Assembly: GCF_024169245.1 (NCBI RefSeq) | Contig: NZ_JALJWP010000001.1 | Location: 4,217,501-4,281,500 of the forward strand | Source of the DNA: Pseudomonas koreensis | GTDB lineage: Bacteria > Pseudomonadota > Gammaproteobacteria > Pseudomonadales > Pseudomonadaceae | Length of the DNA: 64,000 bases | Reading direction: 5' to 3' | In this document: positions 8,921 through 17,952 of the stretch, piece after piece | Position numbering within the stretch: the first letter of the stretch is position 1 | Layout: every line of letters starts with the position of its first letter | Notes under the pieces: model-generated | What the model saw: the letters and a program-made list of their open reading frames with translations, nothing else | The model's database searches: none | What the model was told of the DNA's origin: nothing | Made by a program: the position numbers and the translations under genes

Positions 8921-9074
8921 TGGGTGACTCCTTGCAGGTGAATGGACACTGACCAATGGAGTGTAGCGACAGGTGAAAAGTTGCACGTGATTCGCGTAGA
9001 AGGGGAAAACCTGCAACGAAGGTTTCCCTCGAGCGTGTAAGATGTCGCCATTTTACGCAGCAGGATAATTCCCC

Positions 9075-9329
9075 ATGAGTTTCAATCTGGCCGACAAATC
9101 CCTCGCAGAGCGCGCAGCGCTGGAAGACGAGAAATCCCGTCTGTTCGAACTCTGGCAGAACAATCTGGGTAAAGCCAAAGGCGAAGCCGCGCGTCTGTTT
9201 GGCGAGCGCTCCAAGCGCAAGGGCAAATGGGCCGAGTGGGTCCGCGCCGAGCTGGACGGCATGTCGCCGCCGGAATTCGCCAACATGGTGCGCAGCGAAG
9301 TCAACCGCCTGATGGCGGCGAACAAGTAA
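9075..9329 (+). CDS. Conserved hypothetical small charged protein
   Basis: An 84-residue, highly charged, probably helical cytosolic protein (LADKSLAERAALEDEKSRLF; many Lys, Arg and Glu) with no signal or membrane segment. The pattern resembles small conserved Pseudomonas proteins of unknown function, and I can assign no role. A weak AGCAGGAT ribosome site lies upstream. Its stop is only 6 bp from the end of the convergent LysR gene, with no visible terminator between them. Confidence 0.75.
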   Translation: MSFNLADKSLAERAALEDEKSRLFELWQNNLGKAKGEAARLFGERSKRKGKWAEWVRAELDGMSPPEFANMVRSEVNRLMAANK

Positions 9330-9335
9330 ACCGCG

Positions 9336-10250
9336 TCACGCCTGACCGAACGTTGCGGCAATCGCCTCGCGCACCTTGACCAGCACCGGATCGATCTGCG
9401 TGCCGGTGCGCCAGCCCAGTTCGACCGGATAGCGCGGCAAAGCCAAAGGGCAGGGCAGCAACGCCAGTCCGCCCAGCGCGGCAATACTTGCGGCGGCGTG
9501 GGCCGGAATGGTCGCCACCGCCTGACTGCCCTTGAGCAGAAAGGGTAGCGCGGCAAAATGTGTGGTTGACGCGCAGACCCGGCGGCTCAATCCCACGGCC
9601 GCCAATCCCTCGTCGGTGATGCCGATAAAGCCGCCCGACGACACCAGAATGTGCTCGCGGGCGACAAACTCTTGCAACTCGATCTGCTGCTGGCCCGGCG
9701 CAAGACTGGCCGGATCGACCAGACACGCATAGCCCCCTTCACCCAATACCTGACGACTGAGCAAACGCTCGGCGAAGCCGCCAGCGGTGATCGCCAGATC
9801 GATGCTGCGCTCCATCAGCGCACGAGCAACGATCTGGCTGTGGGTCTGGCGAAAGATCAGCCGCAGTTTCGGCGCGCGACGAGCGATTTCCTCGATCAAG
9901 GGGCGACCGTAGGCAATTTCAAAATCATCTGATAGACCAATCGCTACCGAACGCCCGTCGTACTGATTGGCTGCCGGATCGAGCATGGCCAGACTTTGCC
10001 GGCATTTGTTCAACGCATCGCTGATCACCGGTTTCAACTGGTTGGCTTGCAGGGTCGGCGCCAGGCCACGCCCGGTGCGCACAAACAATTGGTCGCCGTA
10101 AACCTCGCGCAGGCGCCGCAATGCCGCGCTGACCGCCGATTGCGTCACGCCCAGGCGCAAGGCGGCGCGGCTGGCGCTGGATTCCTCGTGCAGTGCTTCG
10201 AAAACTTTCAGCAAGTTGAGATCGATGTTTGCGATATTCATTTGGCTCAT
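9336..10250 (-). CDS. LysR-family transcriptional regulator, probable regulator of the divergent nitrilase
   Basis: A 304-residue LysR-type regulator. The N-terminal winged helix-turn-helix spans about residues 8-66 (DLNLLKVFEALHEESSASRA, then RLGVTQSAVSAALRRLREVY). The effector domain follows from about 90, with the NodD/LeuO-subgroup-like segments VAIGLSDDFEIAYGRPL and IDLAITAGGF. It is divergent from the nitrilase gene across 84 bp, the usual arrangement for a LysR regulator and its target, so the nitrilase substrate or product may be its effector (inference). Translation may start at 10250 or three codons later. Confidence 0.85.
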   Translation of the reverse strand: MSQMNIANIDLNLLKVFEALHEESSASRAALRLGVTQSAVSAALRRLREVYGDQLFVRTGRGLAPTLQANQLKPVISDALNKCRQSLAMLDPAANQYDGRSVAIGLSDDFEIAYGRPLIEEIARRAPKLRLIFRQTHSQIVARALMERSIDLAITAGGFAERLLSRQVLGEGGYACLVDPASLAPGQQQIELQEFVAREHILVSSGGFIGITDEGLAAVGLSRRVCASTTHFAALPFLLKGSQAVATIPAHAAASIAALGGLALLPCPLALPRYPVELGWRTGTQIDPVLVKVREAIAATFGQA

Positions 10251-10334
10251 ATCATTCAGCAGCGTTTGGGGCTTTATTCATGATCGCGTGGCGCTGGAGA
10301 ATCGGCAACACCTGAACCTGATGGAGTAAACACG

Positions 10335-11258
10335 ATGCCAAAATCCATTGTTGCTGCACTACAGATCGGCGCCTTGCCCAGTGGCAAAGACGAAACCCTC
10401 GATCAGATCCTCGGCTGGGAAAGCGCGATCATCGAATCCGGCGCAGCGCTTGTGGTGATGCCCGAAGCCTTGCTTGGCGGCTATCCGAAAGGCGAGGGCT
10501 TCGGCACGCAGCTGGGCTATCGCTTGCCTGAAGGGCGTGAGGCCTTCGCGCGTTATTTTGCCAACGCCATCGATGTGCCCGGCGCCGAAACCGAGGCGCT
10601 CTGCGGATTGTCGGCGCGCACCGGGGCCAATCTGGTGATCGGCGTCATCGAGCGCGCTGGCAGCACGTTGTATTGCACGGTGCTGTATTTCGATCCGCAG
10701 GCCGGGCTGCTCGGCAAGCACCGCAAGCTGATGCCCACCGGCACCGAGCGACTGATCTGGGGCAAGGGTGATGGCTCGACGTTGCCGGTGTTCGACACCC
10801 AGGTCGGCAAGCTTGGCGCCGTGGTCTGCTGGGAAAACATGATGCCGCTGCTGCGCACGGCGATGTACGCCAAAGGCGTTGAAGTCTGGTGCGCGCCGAC
10901 CGTGGATGAGCGCGAGATGTGGCAAGTCAGCATGCGTCACATCGCCCATGAAGGCCGCTGCTTTGTGGTCAGCGCTTGTCAGGTGCAGGCCTCGCCAAAT
11001 GAGTTGGGCGTGGAGATCGCCAACTGGCCGGGCGACCGACCCTTGATCGCTGGCGGCAGCGTGATCGTCGGGCCGATGGGCGATGTACTCGCCGGGCCGC
11101 TGCGTGGCGAGACGGGGCTGCTCACGGCGGAAATCGATACCGATCAATTGATCCGCGCACGGTATGACTATGATGTGGTCGGCCATTATGCGCGGCCGGA
11201 TGTGTTCGAGTTGACCGTTGACGAGCGGGCGAAGCCGGGGGTGCGGTTCAACACCTGA
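10335..11258 (+). CDS. Nitrilase (carbon-nitrogen hydrolase family)
   Basis: A 307-residue nitrilase with an intact catalytic triad: Glu44 ([10 protein letters not shown]), Lys131 ([17 protein letters not shown]) and Cys165 ([13 protein letters not shown]). The CWENMMPL context is that of true nitrilases, which hydrolyse R-CN to the carboxylate and ammonia, rather than amidases or omega-amidases. The size is like the plant-associated Pseudomonas nitrilases that act on beta-cyanoalanine, but the substrate cannot be read from the sequence. It is probably controlled by the divergent LysR gene. Confidence 0.88.
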   Translation: MPKSIVAALQIGALPSGKDETLDQILGWESAIIESGAALVVMPEALLGGYPKGEGFGTQLGYRLPEGREAFARYFANAIDVPGAETEALCGLSARTGANLVIGVIERAGSTLYCTVLYFDPQAGLLGKHRKLMPTGTERLIWGKGDGSTLPVFDTQVGKLGAVVCWENMMPLLRTAMYAKGVEVWCAPTVDEREMWQVSMRHIAHEGRCFVVSACQVQASPNELGVEIANWPGDRPLIAGGSVIVGPMGDVLAGPLRGETGLLTAEIDTDQLIRARYDYDVVGHYARPDVFELTVDERAKPGVRFNT

Positions 11259-11279
11259 GCTTGAAACTTGCAGAGAACC

Positions 11280-11370
11280 TGTGGGAGCGAGCCTGCTCGC
11301 GAAGACGTAGGCAACATGAGCATCGTAGTCGCCTGAATGACCGCCTTCGCGAGCAGGCTCGCTCCCACAG
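11280..11370. repeat. REPIN (inverted pair of REP palindromes)
   Basis: GTGGGAGCGAGCCTGCTCGC at 11281 and its inverse near 11346-11368 flank about 42 bp of unrelated spacer. This is the two-REP inverted arrangement known in P. fluorescens genomes. It lies between the convergent nitrilase and lipoprotein genes. Confidence 0.9.
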
Positions 11371-11405
11371 GGGTTGTGTGTTGTTCTCCCGATTGGAACC
11401 GCTGA

Positions 11406-11879
11406 CTACCACGTCGCCGCGCTCGCCTTGGGCAAACTCAATTTGCCGCTGTCGCTAAAGCGCATCGTGCCAAACAACCCGCCCGCCAGTTTGCCGCGAA
11501 GCACGTAGGGCAGGTTATCGAGGCTTTGCGTCTGGCTCAGGCCCAAGGTCTGGCGCAGGAACGAGAACGCCGAAACACTGACCGGCACCGTGACAATGGC
11601 TTCAGAGAAACGCGGTATCGAGCCGCTTTGATCGCTCACGCCGGAAGCCAGCGAATGACCATTGACCTCGAGATCGAGGGCGATGCCGTTGTAATCGATC
11701 GCCGTTTCATTAGGGTTTTGCACGCGCAGCTTGATGGCGAAGCGCACTTCCAGTTCCTGGCTCGGCAGCGGTTCGAGGCCGACCACGTTGATGTTCACCG
11801 GGTCGCGGTGGGGAAACAGCGCGCAGGCGCTGAGCGACAGCAGCAGGAGCGACAGGATGACGGCGTGAACGCGGCGCAT
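11406..11879 (-). CDS. LEA type 2/WHy-domain lipoprotein
   Basis: A 157-residue predicted lipoprotein. The signal sequence (MRRVHAVILSLLLLSLSAC) ends in a lipobox LSAC, with Cys at about residue 19, then a water-stress/hypersensitive-response (WHy, LEA_2) beta-sandwich: VGLEPLPSQELEVRFAIKL, VQNPNETAIDYNGIALDLEV. Bacterial members are periplasmic or outer-membrane lipoproteins of unclear function, some linked to desiccation or cold tolerance. The start at 11879 is chosen because it begins the signal peptide; the in-frame extension to 11936 would bury it. Confidence 0.82.
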   Translation of the reverse strand: MRRVHAVILSLLLLSLSACALFPHRDPVNINVVGLEPLPSQELEVRFAIKLRVQNPNETAIDYNGIALDLEVNGHSLASGVSDQSGSIPRFSEAIVTVPVSVSAFSFLRQTLGLSQTQSLDNLPYVLRGKLAGGLFGTMRFSDSGKLSLPKASAATW

Positions 11880-11893
11880 AAAAATCTCTCGAC

Positions 11894-11932
11894 GAAAAAG
11901 GGCTGAACTGTTGCCGGTGCAGCCCTTTTTTG
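11894..11932 (-). terminator. Intrinsic terminator after the purine permease
   Basis: AAAAAGGGCTG, a loop, then CAGCCCTTTTTT, lying just downstream of the minus-strand permease stop (11946-11948). It would end that transcript before the lipoprotein gene. Confidence 0.75.
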
Positions 11933-11945
11933 CCATGGCTCGACG

Positions 11946-13412
11946 TCAGCGGTTCAACTGTGCGACAGCCGCCGCTTGGCCAGGTTCACCTTTGGCGGTG
12001 ACGTCCGGGTTTTCCATGACCTGCAGAATCGAAGCTTCCGGGTCGAAATCGTCTTCCTCCAGCTCGATGAATTCCTCCGGCAAGAAGATATTCAGCACGA
12101 TCGCGCACAACGCACCGACAGTGATGGGCGATTCGAAGATGTTGCGCAAGGCTTGCGGCAATTCCCGCAACACTTCCGGCACCGCCGCGATGCCCAGGCC
12201 CATCCCTAAGGAAATCGCCACGATCAGCATGTTGCGCCGATGCAGCCCGGCTTCGGCGAGGATCTTGATCCCGGCCACGGCGACGGTACCGAACATCACC
12301 AGCTCGGCGCCGCCCAGCACCGGTTTCGGCATCAGTTGCAGCACCGCGCCGATCATCGGGAACAAACCGAGCAACACCAGCAGGCCGGCGATGAAAAACG
12401 CCACGTAGCGGCTGGCCACGCCGGTGAGCTGGATCACGCCGTTGTTCTGCGCGAAGGTCACCATCGGCATGCTGTTGAACACTGCCGCCATCGCCGAGTT
12501 GAGACCATCAGCGAGCAGGCCGGATTTGATCCGGCGGATGTACAGCGGGCCCTTGACCGGTTGCCGTGAGATCATCGAGTTCGCGGTCAGGTCACCGGCC
12601 GCTTCCAGCGGCGACACCAGAAAGATCACCGCCACCGGCACGAACGCCACCCAATCGAAGTTGAAGCCGTACTTGAAAGGCACCGGCACGCTGATCAGCG
12701 GCACTTCCGGGATCGAAGCAAAATCCACCGTGCCCATCAGCCAGGCCACCACATAACCCAAGGTCAGGCCGATGACGATCGCGCCCAGCCGCAGGAACGG
12801 CACGTCGACGCGGTTCAGCACGACAATGGTGCCGATCACCAGCGCCGCGAGAAACACGTGACTGGCTGCGCCCAGGTCAGGCGCACCGAAGCCGCCGGCG
12901 ATGTCGGTCATCGCCACTTTGATCAGCGACAGGCCCATCAGCGTAATGATGGTGCCGGTGACCACCGGGGTGATCAGCATGCGCAGTCTGCCGATGAACT
13001 GGCTGAGCACCACTTCGATGAAGGCAGCGAAAAAACACACGCCGAAGATCGTCGAGAGGATTTCGTCAGTGCCACCGCCGCGCGCCTTGACCATGAACCC
13101 GGCGCTGAGAATCACACTGATAAAGGAAAAACTGGTGCCTTGCAGGCACAGCAGACCCGAACCCACCGGGCCGAAGCGCTTGGCCTGGACAAACGTGCCG
13201 AGGCCGGAGACGAACAGCGCCATGCTGATCAAGTAAGGGATTTCACTTTGCAGGCCCAGCGCGCCGCCCATGATCAGGGTCGGGGTGATGATGCCGACGA
13301 AACTTGCCAGCACATGTTGCAGCGCGGCGAACACGGTGGCAGTCAGGTGCGGACGGTCGTTGAGGCCGTAAATCAGGTCGTTGTTGCGCGAGGCTTTTTC
13401 AGAGGCGGTCAT
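11946..13412 (-). CDS. NCS2-family xanthine/uracil/urate permease
   Basis: A 488-residue membrane transporter of the nucleobase:cation symporter-2 family with about 12-14 hydrophobic segments. The family signature QNNGVIQLTGVASR is present, with conserved LSPLEAAGDLTANS-like and VTGTIITLMGLSL segments. Such proteins import xanthine, uric acid or uracil by proton symport; this sequence looks closest to the purine (xanthine/urate) branch, but the substrate is not certain. The acidic C-terminal tail (EEFIELEEDDFDPEAS) is a common feature. The start is placed at MTASEKASR; an upstream in-frame start (13496) is possible, since no good ribosome site decides between them. Confidence 0.85.
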   Translation of the reverse strand: MTASEKASRNNDLIYGLNDRPHLTATVFAALQHVLASFVGIITPTLIMGGALGLQSEIPYLISMALFVSGLGTFVQAKRFGPVGSGLLCLQGTSFSFISVILSAGFMVKARGGGTDEILSTIFGVCFFAAFIEVVLSQFIGRLRMLITPVVTGTIITLMGLSLIKVAMTDIAGGFGAPDLGAASHVFLAALVIGTIVVLNRVDVPFLRLGAIVIGLTLGYVVAWLMGTVDFASIPEVPLISVPVPFKYGFNFDWVAFVPVAVIFLVSPLEAAGDLTANSMISRQPVKGPLYIRRIKSGLLADGLNSAMAAVFNSMPMVTFAQNNGVIQLTGVASRYVAFFIAGLLVLLGLFPMIGAVLQLMPKPVLGGAELVMFGTVAVAGIKILAEAGLHRRNMLIVAISLGMGLGIAAVPEVLRELPQALRNIFESPITVGALCAIVLNIFLPEEFIELEEDDFDPEASILQVMENPDVTAKGEPGQAAAVAQLNR

Positions 13413-13550
13413 GGTGATGTGCGCGCCGCGAGGCGAGGCCGGGTCAGAAAATGGGTGCGCAGGATGCCGCAAGAGGGCGGCGAGGGCAACGAGCAAAAAC
13501 TGCCTGAAAGGTCAGGTTTTGCTGCCTCTCAAGGCTTGCCCGCTGCCCCT

Positions 13551-13638
13551 GTAGGAGTGAGCCTGCTCGCGATAGCGGTGTATCGGTGAATATTTGCATC
13601 GACTGACACGACGCCATCGCGAGCAGGCTCACTCCTAC
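13551..13638. repeat. REPIN, GTAGGAGTGAGCC variant
   Basis: GTAGGAGTGAGCCTGCTCGC and its inverse border about 42 bp of spacer. It differs from the GTGGGAGCGAGCC type by two bases in the stem foot, with compensating changes on the other side. It sits between the divergent permease and AFG1-like genes. Confidence 0.9.
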
Positions 13639-13699
13639 ATGATCTGCGTTCAGGTACCTCCTTCAGCAATGGAAAATCCGCCGTGGCATACTCCCGCGC

Positions 13700-14818
13700 A
13701 TGACTTTCGACTCTCCCCTCAGTGCCTGGCAATACGCCGTTGAACACAAGGGCTTCATCCAGGATGAAGCCCAGGAACACGCGGTCTGGGCCTTGCAAAA
13801 ATGCCATGAAGCCTTGCACGCCGGTAGCCGTTCGATCAGCGGCGTGTACCTGTGGGGGCCGGTCGGGCGCGGCAAGACGTGGCTGATGGATCAGTTCTAT
13901 CAGAGCCTGCGGGTGCCGGCGCGGCGTCAGCACTTTCATCACTTCATGGGCTGGGTGCATCAGCGCTCCTTCCAACTGAGCGGCATCGCCGATCCACTGC
14001 GCGCCCTGGCCAAGGAGCTGGCCGGCGAAGTGCGCGTGTTGTGCTTCGATGAGCTGTTCGTCAATGACATCGGCGATGCGATCATCCTCGGGCGACTTTT
14101 CCAGGTCATGTTCGAGGAAGGCGTGGTGATTGTTTGCACATCCAACCTGCCGCCCGATGATCTGTACGCGGACGGCTTCAATCGCGACCGCTTTACTCCG
14201 GCGATTAAGGCCATCAAGTTGCACATGCAGGTGGTCGCGGTGAATGGCGCCGAGGATCATCGCCTGCATCCGGGGGCGATCGAACAACGCTATTTTGTCC
14301 GTACCGCCGATAAACCGAGTGCGCTGGATGGTGTGTTCAAATCGCAGGTTTCGGCTGAGAGCCCAAGTGACGAACCCGTCGCCGTGGGCCATCGAATGCT
14401 CAACGTGGTGCAGGCCAGTGAGTCCGTGCTGTGGTGCCGTTACCGTGATCTGTGCGAACAACCTTTCGCCGCCATGGACTTTATCGCGCTGTGTGATCGC
14501 TACCGGGCTATTCTGTTGAGCGAAGTGCCGAGTCTGAGCGCACAGAAACGTGAGGGACGCATCGCGCGCGGCACTGAAGATGGCGCGCAACGCGTGGTCG
14601 CCGGCGACCGCGAACTGCCGCAGCTGTCGGTGCATGACGACGGCGTGCGCCGCTTCATCGCGCTGGTCGACGAATGCTACGACCGCAAGGTGCCGCTGTA
14701 CGTCGAGGCAAGCGTGTCAATGGACGCGCTGTACACCGAGGGTTATCTGCAATTCCCGTTCCGCCGCACCCTCAGTCGTTTGCAGGAGATGCAATTGCAG
14801 CGTTTCGCCGAAGCCTGA
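13700..14818 (+). CDS. zapE: AFG1-like ATPase (ZapE family)
   Basis: A 372-residue P-loop ATPase. Walker A is GPVGRGKT (residues 53-60) and Walker B is VLCFDEL (113-119, followed by FVNDIGDAIILGRLF). SNLPPDDLYADGFNRDRFTPAI is the AFG1/ZapE sensor region. ZapE is a cytosolic, membrane-associated ATPase that destabilises FtsZ polymers during constriction; mitochondrial AFG1 handles misassembled respiratory subunits. The Walker B context (CFDELFV rather than the CFDEFFV I recall for ZapE) and the DinB partner suggest this could be a second AFG1 paralogue rather than the housekeeping ZapE. It is followed by the DinB gene after 18 bp. Confidence 0.75.
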   Translation: MTFDSPLSAWQYAVEHKGFIQDEAQEHAVWALQKCHEALHAGSRSISGVYLWGPVGRGKTWLMDQFYQSLRVPARRQHFHHFMGWVHQRSFQLSGIADPLRALAKELAGEVRVLCFDELFVNDIGDAIILGRLFQVMFEEGVVIVCTSNLPPDDLYADGFNRDRFTPAIKAIKLHMQVVAVNGAEDHRLHPGAIEQRYFVRTADKPSALDGVFKSQVSAESPSDEPVAVGHRMLNVVQASESVLWCRYRDLCEQPFAAMDFIALCDRYRAILLSEVPSLSAQKREGRIARGTEDGAQRVVAGDRELPQLSVHDDGVRRFIALVDECYDRKVPLYVEASVSMDALYTEGYLQFPFRRTLSRLQEMQLQRFAEA

Positions 14819-14836
14819 AAAGAGGAGGGCGTCGAC

Positions 14837-15418
14837 ATGAGCCAACCGCTGTCCCATCATCTGCTGACCATGGCCTATCAGAATGCCTGGGCCAATCATC
14901 GCCTGGCCAAGGCCTGGACCCAGCTCGATGCCGCCGAATTGACCGCACCACGGGTGAGCTTCTTCCCGAGCATCCGCCTCACGCTTAATCACATCCTCAC
15001 CTGCGACTGGTTCTACGTCGACGCGCTCGAACGGGAATTGCGCGGTGACGAGCCGCACCCTGATTGCTATGTGTTCTTCAATGCGGACGAGCCGTTTACC
15101 GACGCCGCCGCGCTGCGTGAAGAACAGGCACATGTCGACCGTCGTCTGATCGCCTATTGCGAACAACTGCGCGATGCCGATCTGCCGAGAATCGTCACCA
15201 TCGCCCGCGAAACACCGCAACACGACAGCCGCTTGCGCATGCTCTCGCATCTGTTCGAACACCAGATCCACCATCGCGGCCAGGTGCATGCGATGCTCAG
15301 CGGCACGACGGTCAAGCCACCGCAGCTGGATGAGTTCTTCTGTGTCGGCGAAAGGGCATTGCGCGCCGAAGACTTCGCTGAACTGGGCTGGACTGAAGAA
15401 GTCATCTGGGGCCACTGA
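14837..15418 (+). CDS. DinB/YfiT-like metal-dependent protein
   Basis: A 193-residue DinB four-helix-bundle protein. The metal-binding histidines are visible: His52 in the second helix (LTLNHILTCDWFYVDALE) and a HxxxH pair at about 142/146 within SHLFEHQIHHRGQVHAML. DinB-like proteins include thiol transferases (mycothiol- or bacillithiol-dependent) and many of unknown activity. In Pseudomonas this group has no assigned substrate. A strong AGAGGAGGG ribosome site and an 18-bp gap indicate co-transcription with the AFG1-like gene. Confidence 0.85.
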   Translation: MSQPLSHHLLTMAYQNAWANHRLAKAWTQLDAAELTAPRVSFFPSIRLTLNHILTCDWFYVDALERELRGDEPHPDCYVFFNADEPFTDAAALREEQAHVDRRLIAYCEQLRDADLPRIVTIARETPQHDSRLRMLSHLFEHQIHHRGQVHAMLSGTTVKPPQLDEFFCVGERALRAEDFAELGWTEEVIWGH

Positions 15419-15420
15419 CT

Positions 15421-15461
15421 GCAAAAGATCGCAGCCTCGTTGCACTCGTCAGCTCCTACAA
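15421..15461. repeat. Single arm of the GATCGCAGCCTCGTTGCACTC repeat
   Basis: AAAAGATCGCAGCCTCGTTG...CAGCTCCTAC. The same arm occurs as an inverted pair at 41797-41894, so this is a solo half-element directly downstream of the DinB stop codon. Confidence 0.8.
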
Positions 15462-15502
15462 ATAACGCTGTGCAGGTTCTGGATAAAGGCTTTGCAAGCC
15501 TG

Positions 15503-15670
15503 AAAAGCCCCTCACCCTAACCCTCTCACAGAGGGAGAGGGGACTGACCGCAGTGACCGATCCAGATACGCCGATCTGAAATATCGAGCCGAACTCAGGT
15601 TTTGAAGAGCAAAAAGATCGGCTCCCTCTCCCTCGGGAGAGGGCTGGGCGGGCGGCGTTCCGATGAGGGG
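15503..15670. repeat. Composite CCCTCACCCTAACCCTCTC element (copy 1 of 3)
   Basis: A non-coding element of about 168 bp with hairpin-forming ends: CCCCTCACCCTAACCCTCTC...GAGAGGGGACTGACC on the left and GGCTCCCTCTCCCTCGGGAG...GAGGGG on the right. The ends are roughly inverted relative to each other. The interior (CGAGCCGAACTCA) is shared with the copy at 26807-26952. The stretch 15419-15805 holds only this element, the solo arm and a terminator. Confidence 0.8.
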
Positions 15671-15715
15671 CGAATTCACTGCCGATCACGAGCCGGACAC
15701 ATATCCGCCTGACCA

Positions 15716-15747
15716 TAAAAAAAGGCGCCCCAGGCAGGGCGCCTCAA
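15716..15747 (-). terminator. Intrinsic terminator for the small exported protein
   Basis: GGCGCCC (15724-15730) pairs with GGGCGCC (15737-15743). On the minus strand the stem is followed by seven T residues. It lies about 60 bp downstream of the 69-residue gene. Confidence 0.85.
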
Positions 15748-15805
15748 CTGTCATCTCCCGGGCCAGAGCGGAGCCACGGAAGGTCCATCGGTTGCTCGAT
15801 AAAGC

Positions 15806-16015
15806 TCAGTCGCGATAAGTCTCGGTCACCTGCGCCGTCTGGTCGGCAGGGACACGAATTTCTTTCGCATTGGCGTCGGCCTTTTGCTCGCTCTGCGCGT
15901 GCGCGACCGGGAAGTTGTCGTAGTAATAACGCATGCGCTCGGCGCCGCCCTCAGCGAACACGCTGGTGGAGCCTACGGCGAGCAGGGCGGTGAGGATGAT
16001 GGTGGTGGTTTTCAT
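15806..16015 (-). CDS. Small exported protein of unknown function
   Basis: A 69-residue protein with a clear signal peptide (MKTTTIILTALLAVGSTSVFA, cleavage near residue 21) and a short hydrophilic mature part: AEGGAERMRYYYDNFPVAHA and then a Lys/Asp/Glu-rich tail. The mature peptide would be about 48 residues in the periplasm. I do not recognise the family. The GGAGGC ribosome site just upstream and a dedicated terminator support a real monocistronic gene. Confidence 0.75.
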   Translation of the reverse strand: MKTTTIILTALLAVGSTSVFAEGGAERMRYYYDNFPVAHAQSEQKADANAKEIRVPADQTAQVTETYRD

Positions 16016-16176
16016 GGTGCCTCCTACTGAACAAGTGGGAGTCGGTTCGTCCGTGAAGCAGATCTCGGGGGAGAGTCTGCGTCGCGGCCATTAACAATGG
16101 GTTAACGCTCGTTCATCGCAAATATTGCGGCGTATTACAGGGTCGTTGATAGGAAGAAGCATCACGGCCGGCGGGC

Positions 16177-16204
16177 ACAAAAAAGGGCCCTTGCAGGCCC
16201 TTTG
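16177..16204 (-). terminator. Intrinsic terminator after cptA
   Basis: On the minus strand AAAGGGCCTGCAAGGGCCC is followed by six T residues, immediately after the cptA stop at 16210. Confidence 0.85.
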
Positions 16205-16209
16205 TCGTT

Positions 16210-17952
16210 TTACTTCTGCGCCACTTCTGCGGGTGCCGGTGGCTTGGGCTTCATCAAGCTGAAATCAATCAACGCGCGTTTCGCCGTCTGGTACGGATCA
16301 CCAATCAACAGCTTGCGCGGTACGAAGCTGTCGCTGACCAGACTCTTGCTGCGGTCCAGCTCATCCGAACTCAACCCCGCCAGATCCGCCCAGGTATGGA
16401 TAAACTGCGAGCTGCTGTACGGGCGGCTGAGGTCGCCGGCGAAGTTCCAGTCGTGGTTTTCCTTCCATTTTGGCGAGGCCCAGGCCATGAACGGGATGGT
16501 GTACATCGGTGCGGTCGGTTTGTTTTCGTTACGGCCCAAAGTGCTGTGGCCGGCCGAGTCGAAGACATCTTCGCCGTGATCGGACAGGTACAGCAAAAAG
16601 CCGTTCGGGTCGGATTTGGCGTAGTCCTTGATCAGGCTCGAAACCACGAAGTCGTTGTACAGCACGGCATTGTCGTAGCTGTTGTAGGTCGGCAACTGGT
16701 CATCGCGCACGCCGGCCGGTACGCCCTGGCGATCCTGAAACTTGTCGAACGTCGGAGGATAGCGGTACTGGTAACTCATGTGCGTGCCGAGCAGGTGCAC
16801 GACGATCAGTTTGCGTTCAGCAGGATCAGTCAGAGCCTTGTTGAACGGTTCGATGACGTCGCCATCGTACTGTGCGGCGTTCTGGTTGCGGTTGTTGTTC
16901 AGGTACACCTGCTCGTCGGCCTGTTCGGAGAAGGTCGTGAGCATGGTGTTGCGCTTGGTCATGGTCTGTTGGTTGGTAATCCAGAACGTCTTGTAGCCGG
17001 CCTGTTTCATCACGCTGACCAGCGATGGCGTGGACAGGTACAGATCCGGATTCTGCTCATCGGCGAAAGTCAGCACTTGCTGCAACGCCTCGATGGTGTA
17101 GGGGCGCGGAGTGATGACGTTGTCGAAGATCGCCAGTTGATCCTTGAGCTTGTCCAGTTCCGGTGTGGTGTTGCGCGGATAACCGTAAAGGCTCATGCGC
17201 TGACGGTTGGTCGATTCACCGATGACCAGCACCAGGGTCGCCGGTTGGCCGGCCGAGGCGTCCTTGAGGTTTTTCAGCGGCGGGATCTTGCTCGCGCTGT
17301 CGAGCATGCCCTGCATGTCGGCGAGGGTTTCCTGATAGCGGTGATAGGCCACGGCCATCTGCCATGGCACTGCTGGCTCGATGCGGGTTTCGAATTTCTC
17401 GAAGCCTTGGGCAAAGGTTCCCATGCGCAGGGTTTGCTTGACCAGCGGGTAGCCAACCACGGCAACCACAATTGCCGTCGCAGCGACCAATGCGCGGCCG
17501 CGCGGCATGTACACCGGGCGCAGGCGCGTCCACAGGAAGTATGCGAACGCAGTATGCGCAAGGAATGCCGGAACCATCCACCAGGCGAAGTACTGGGTCA
17601 TGTACTCGCCAGCCTCAGACACGTTCGATTCGAACATGATGAAGATGACGCTCTGGGAAAACTCCTGCTGATAAATGAAGAAGTAACCGAGGCTGGCCAT
17701 CGAGCAGGCCCACAGCACTACGCCGATAATCGCCGCGAGTACGCGGGTCTGCCTGGGAAACAACAGCATCGGCGCCAGCCACAATGCGCTCATCACGAAC
17801 GCCTGACGGAATCCGGTAAAGCCGGATGTGCCGGTCAGTTGGATCAGCAGTTGGGTGATACCCGAGAAGTACCAGAAGAAAACGAACAGCCAGATAAATC
17901 CGGCCCAGTCGAAACCAGCCGCAGTCGTTTTGCTGCGTTTGAACAATGCCAT
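16210..17952 (-). CDS. cptA: Phosphoethanolamine transferase CptA
   Basis: A 580-residue inner-membrane enzyme with about five membrane helices in residues 15-170, then a periplasmic alkaline-phosphatase-fold (sulfatase-like) domain. The nucleophile segment is LVIGESTNRQRMSLYGYPR (about 241-260), and the metal-binding LSDHGEDVFDSAGHSTLG lies in the C-terminal third. GESTNR...YGYPRNTTP is the CptA-type variant. CptA moves phosphoethanolamine from phosphatidylethanolamine to an LPS core heptose; related EptA enzymes modify lipid A and cause polymyxin resistance. It is monocistronic, with its own terminator. Confidence 0.85.
   Translation of the reverse strand: MALFKRSKTTAAGFDWAGFIWLFVFFWYFSGITQLLIQLTGTSGFTGFRQAFVMSALWLAPMLLFPRQTRVLAAIIGVVLWACSMASLGYFFIYQQEFSQSVIFIMFESNVSEAGEYMTQYFAWWMVPAFLAHTAFAYFLWTRLRPVYMPRGRALVAATAIVVAVVGYPLVKQTLRMGTFAQGFEKFETRIEPAVPWQMAVAYHRYQETLADMQGMLDSASKIPPLKNLKDASAGQPATLVLVIGESTNRQRMSLYGYPRNTTPELDKLKDQLAIFDNVITPRPYTIEALQQVLTFADEQNPDLYLSTPSLVSVMKQAGYKTFWITNQQTMTKRNTMLTTFSEQADEQVYLNNNRNQNAAQYDGDVIEPFNKALTDPAERKLIVVHLLGTHMSYQYRYPPTFDKFQDRQGVPAGVRDDQLPTYNSYDNAVLYNDFVVSSLIKDYAKSDPNGFLLYLSDHGEDVFDSAGHSTLGRNENKPTAPMYTIPFMAWASPKWKENHDWNFAGDLSRPYSSSQFIHTWADLAGLSSDELDRSKSLVSDSFVPRKLLIGDPYQTAKRALIDFSLMKPKPPAPAEVAQK

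Noticed and set aside
15503..15670. CRISPR-like or tandem repeat
   Set aside because: Only one copy is present at this site and its ends are inverted, not direct; there are no regular spacers or cas genes.
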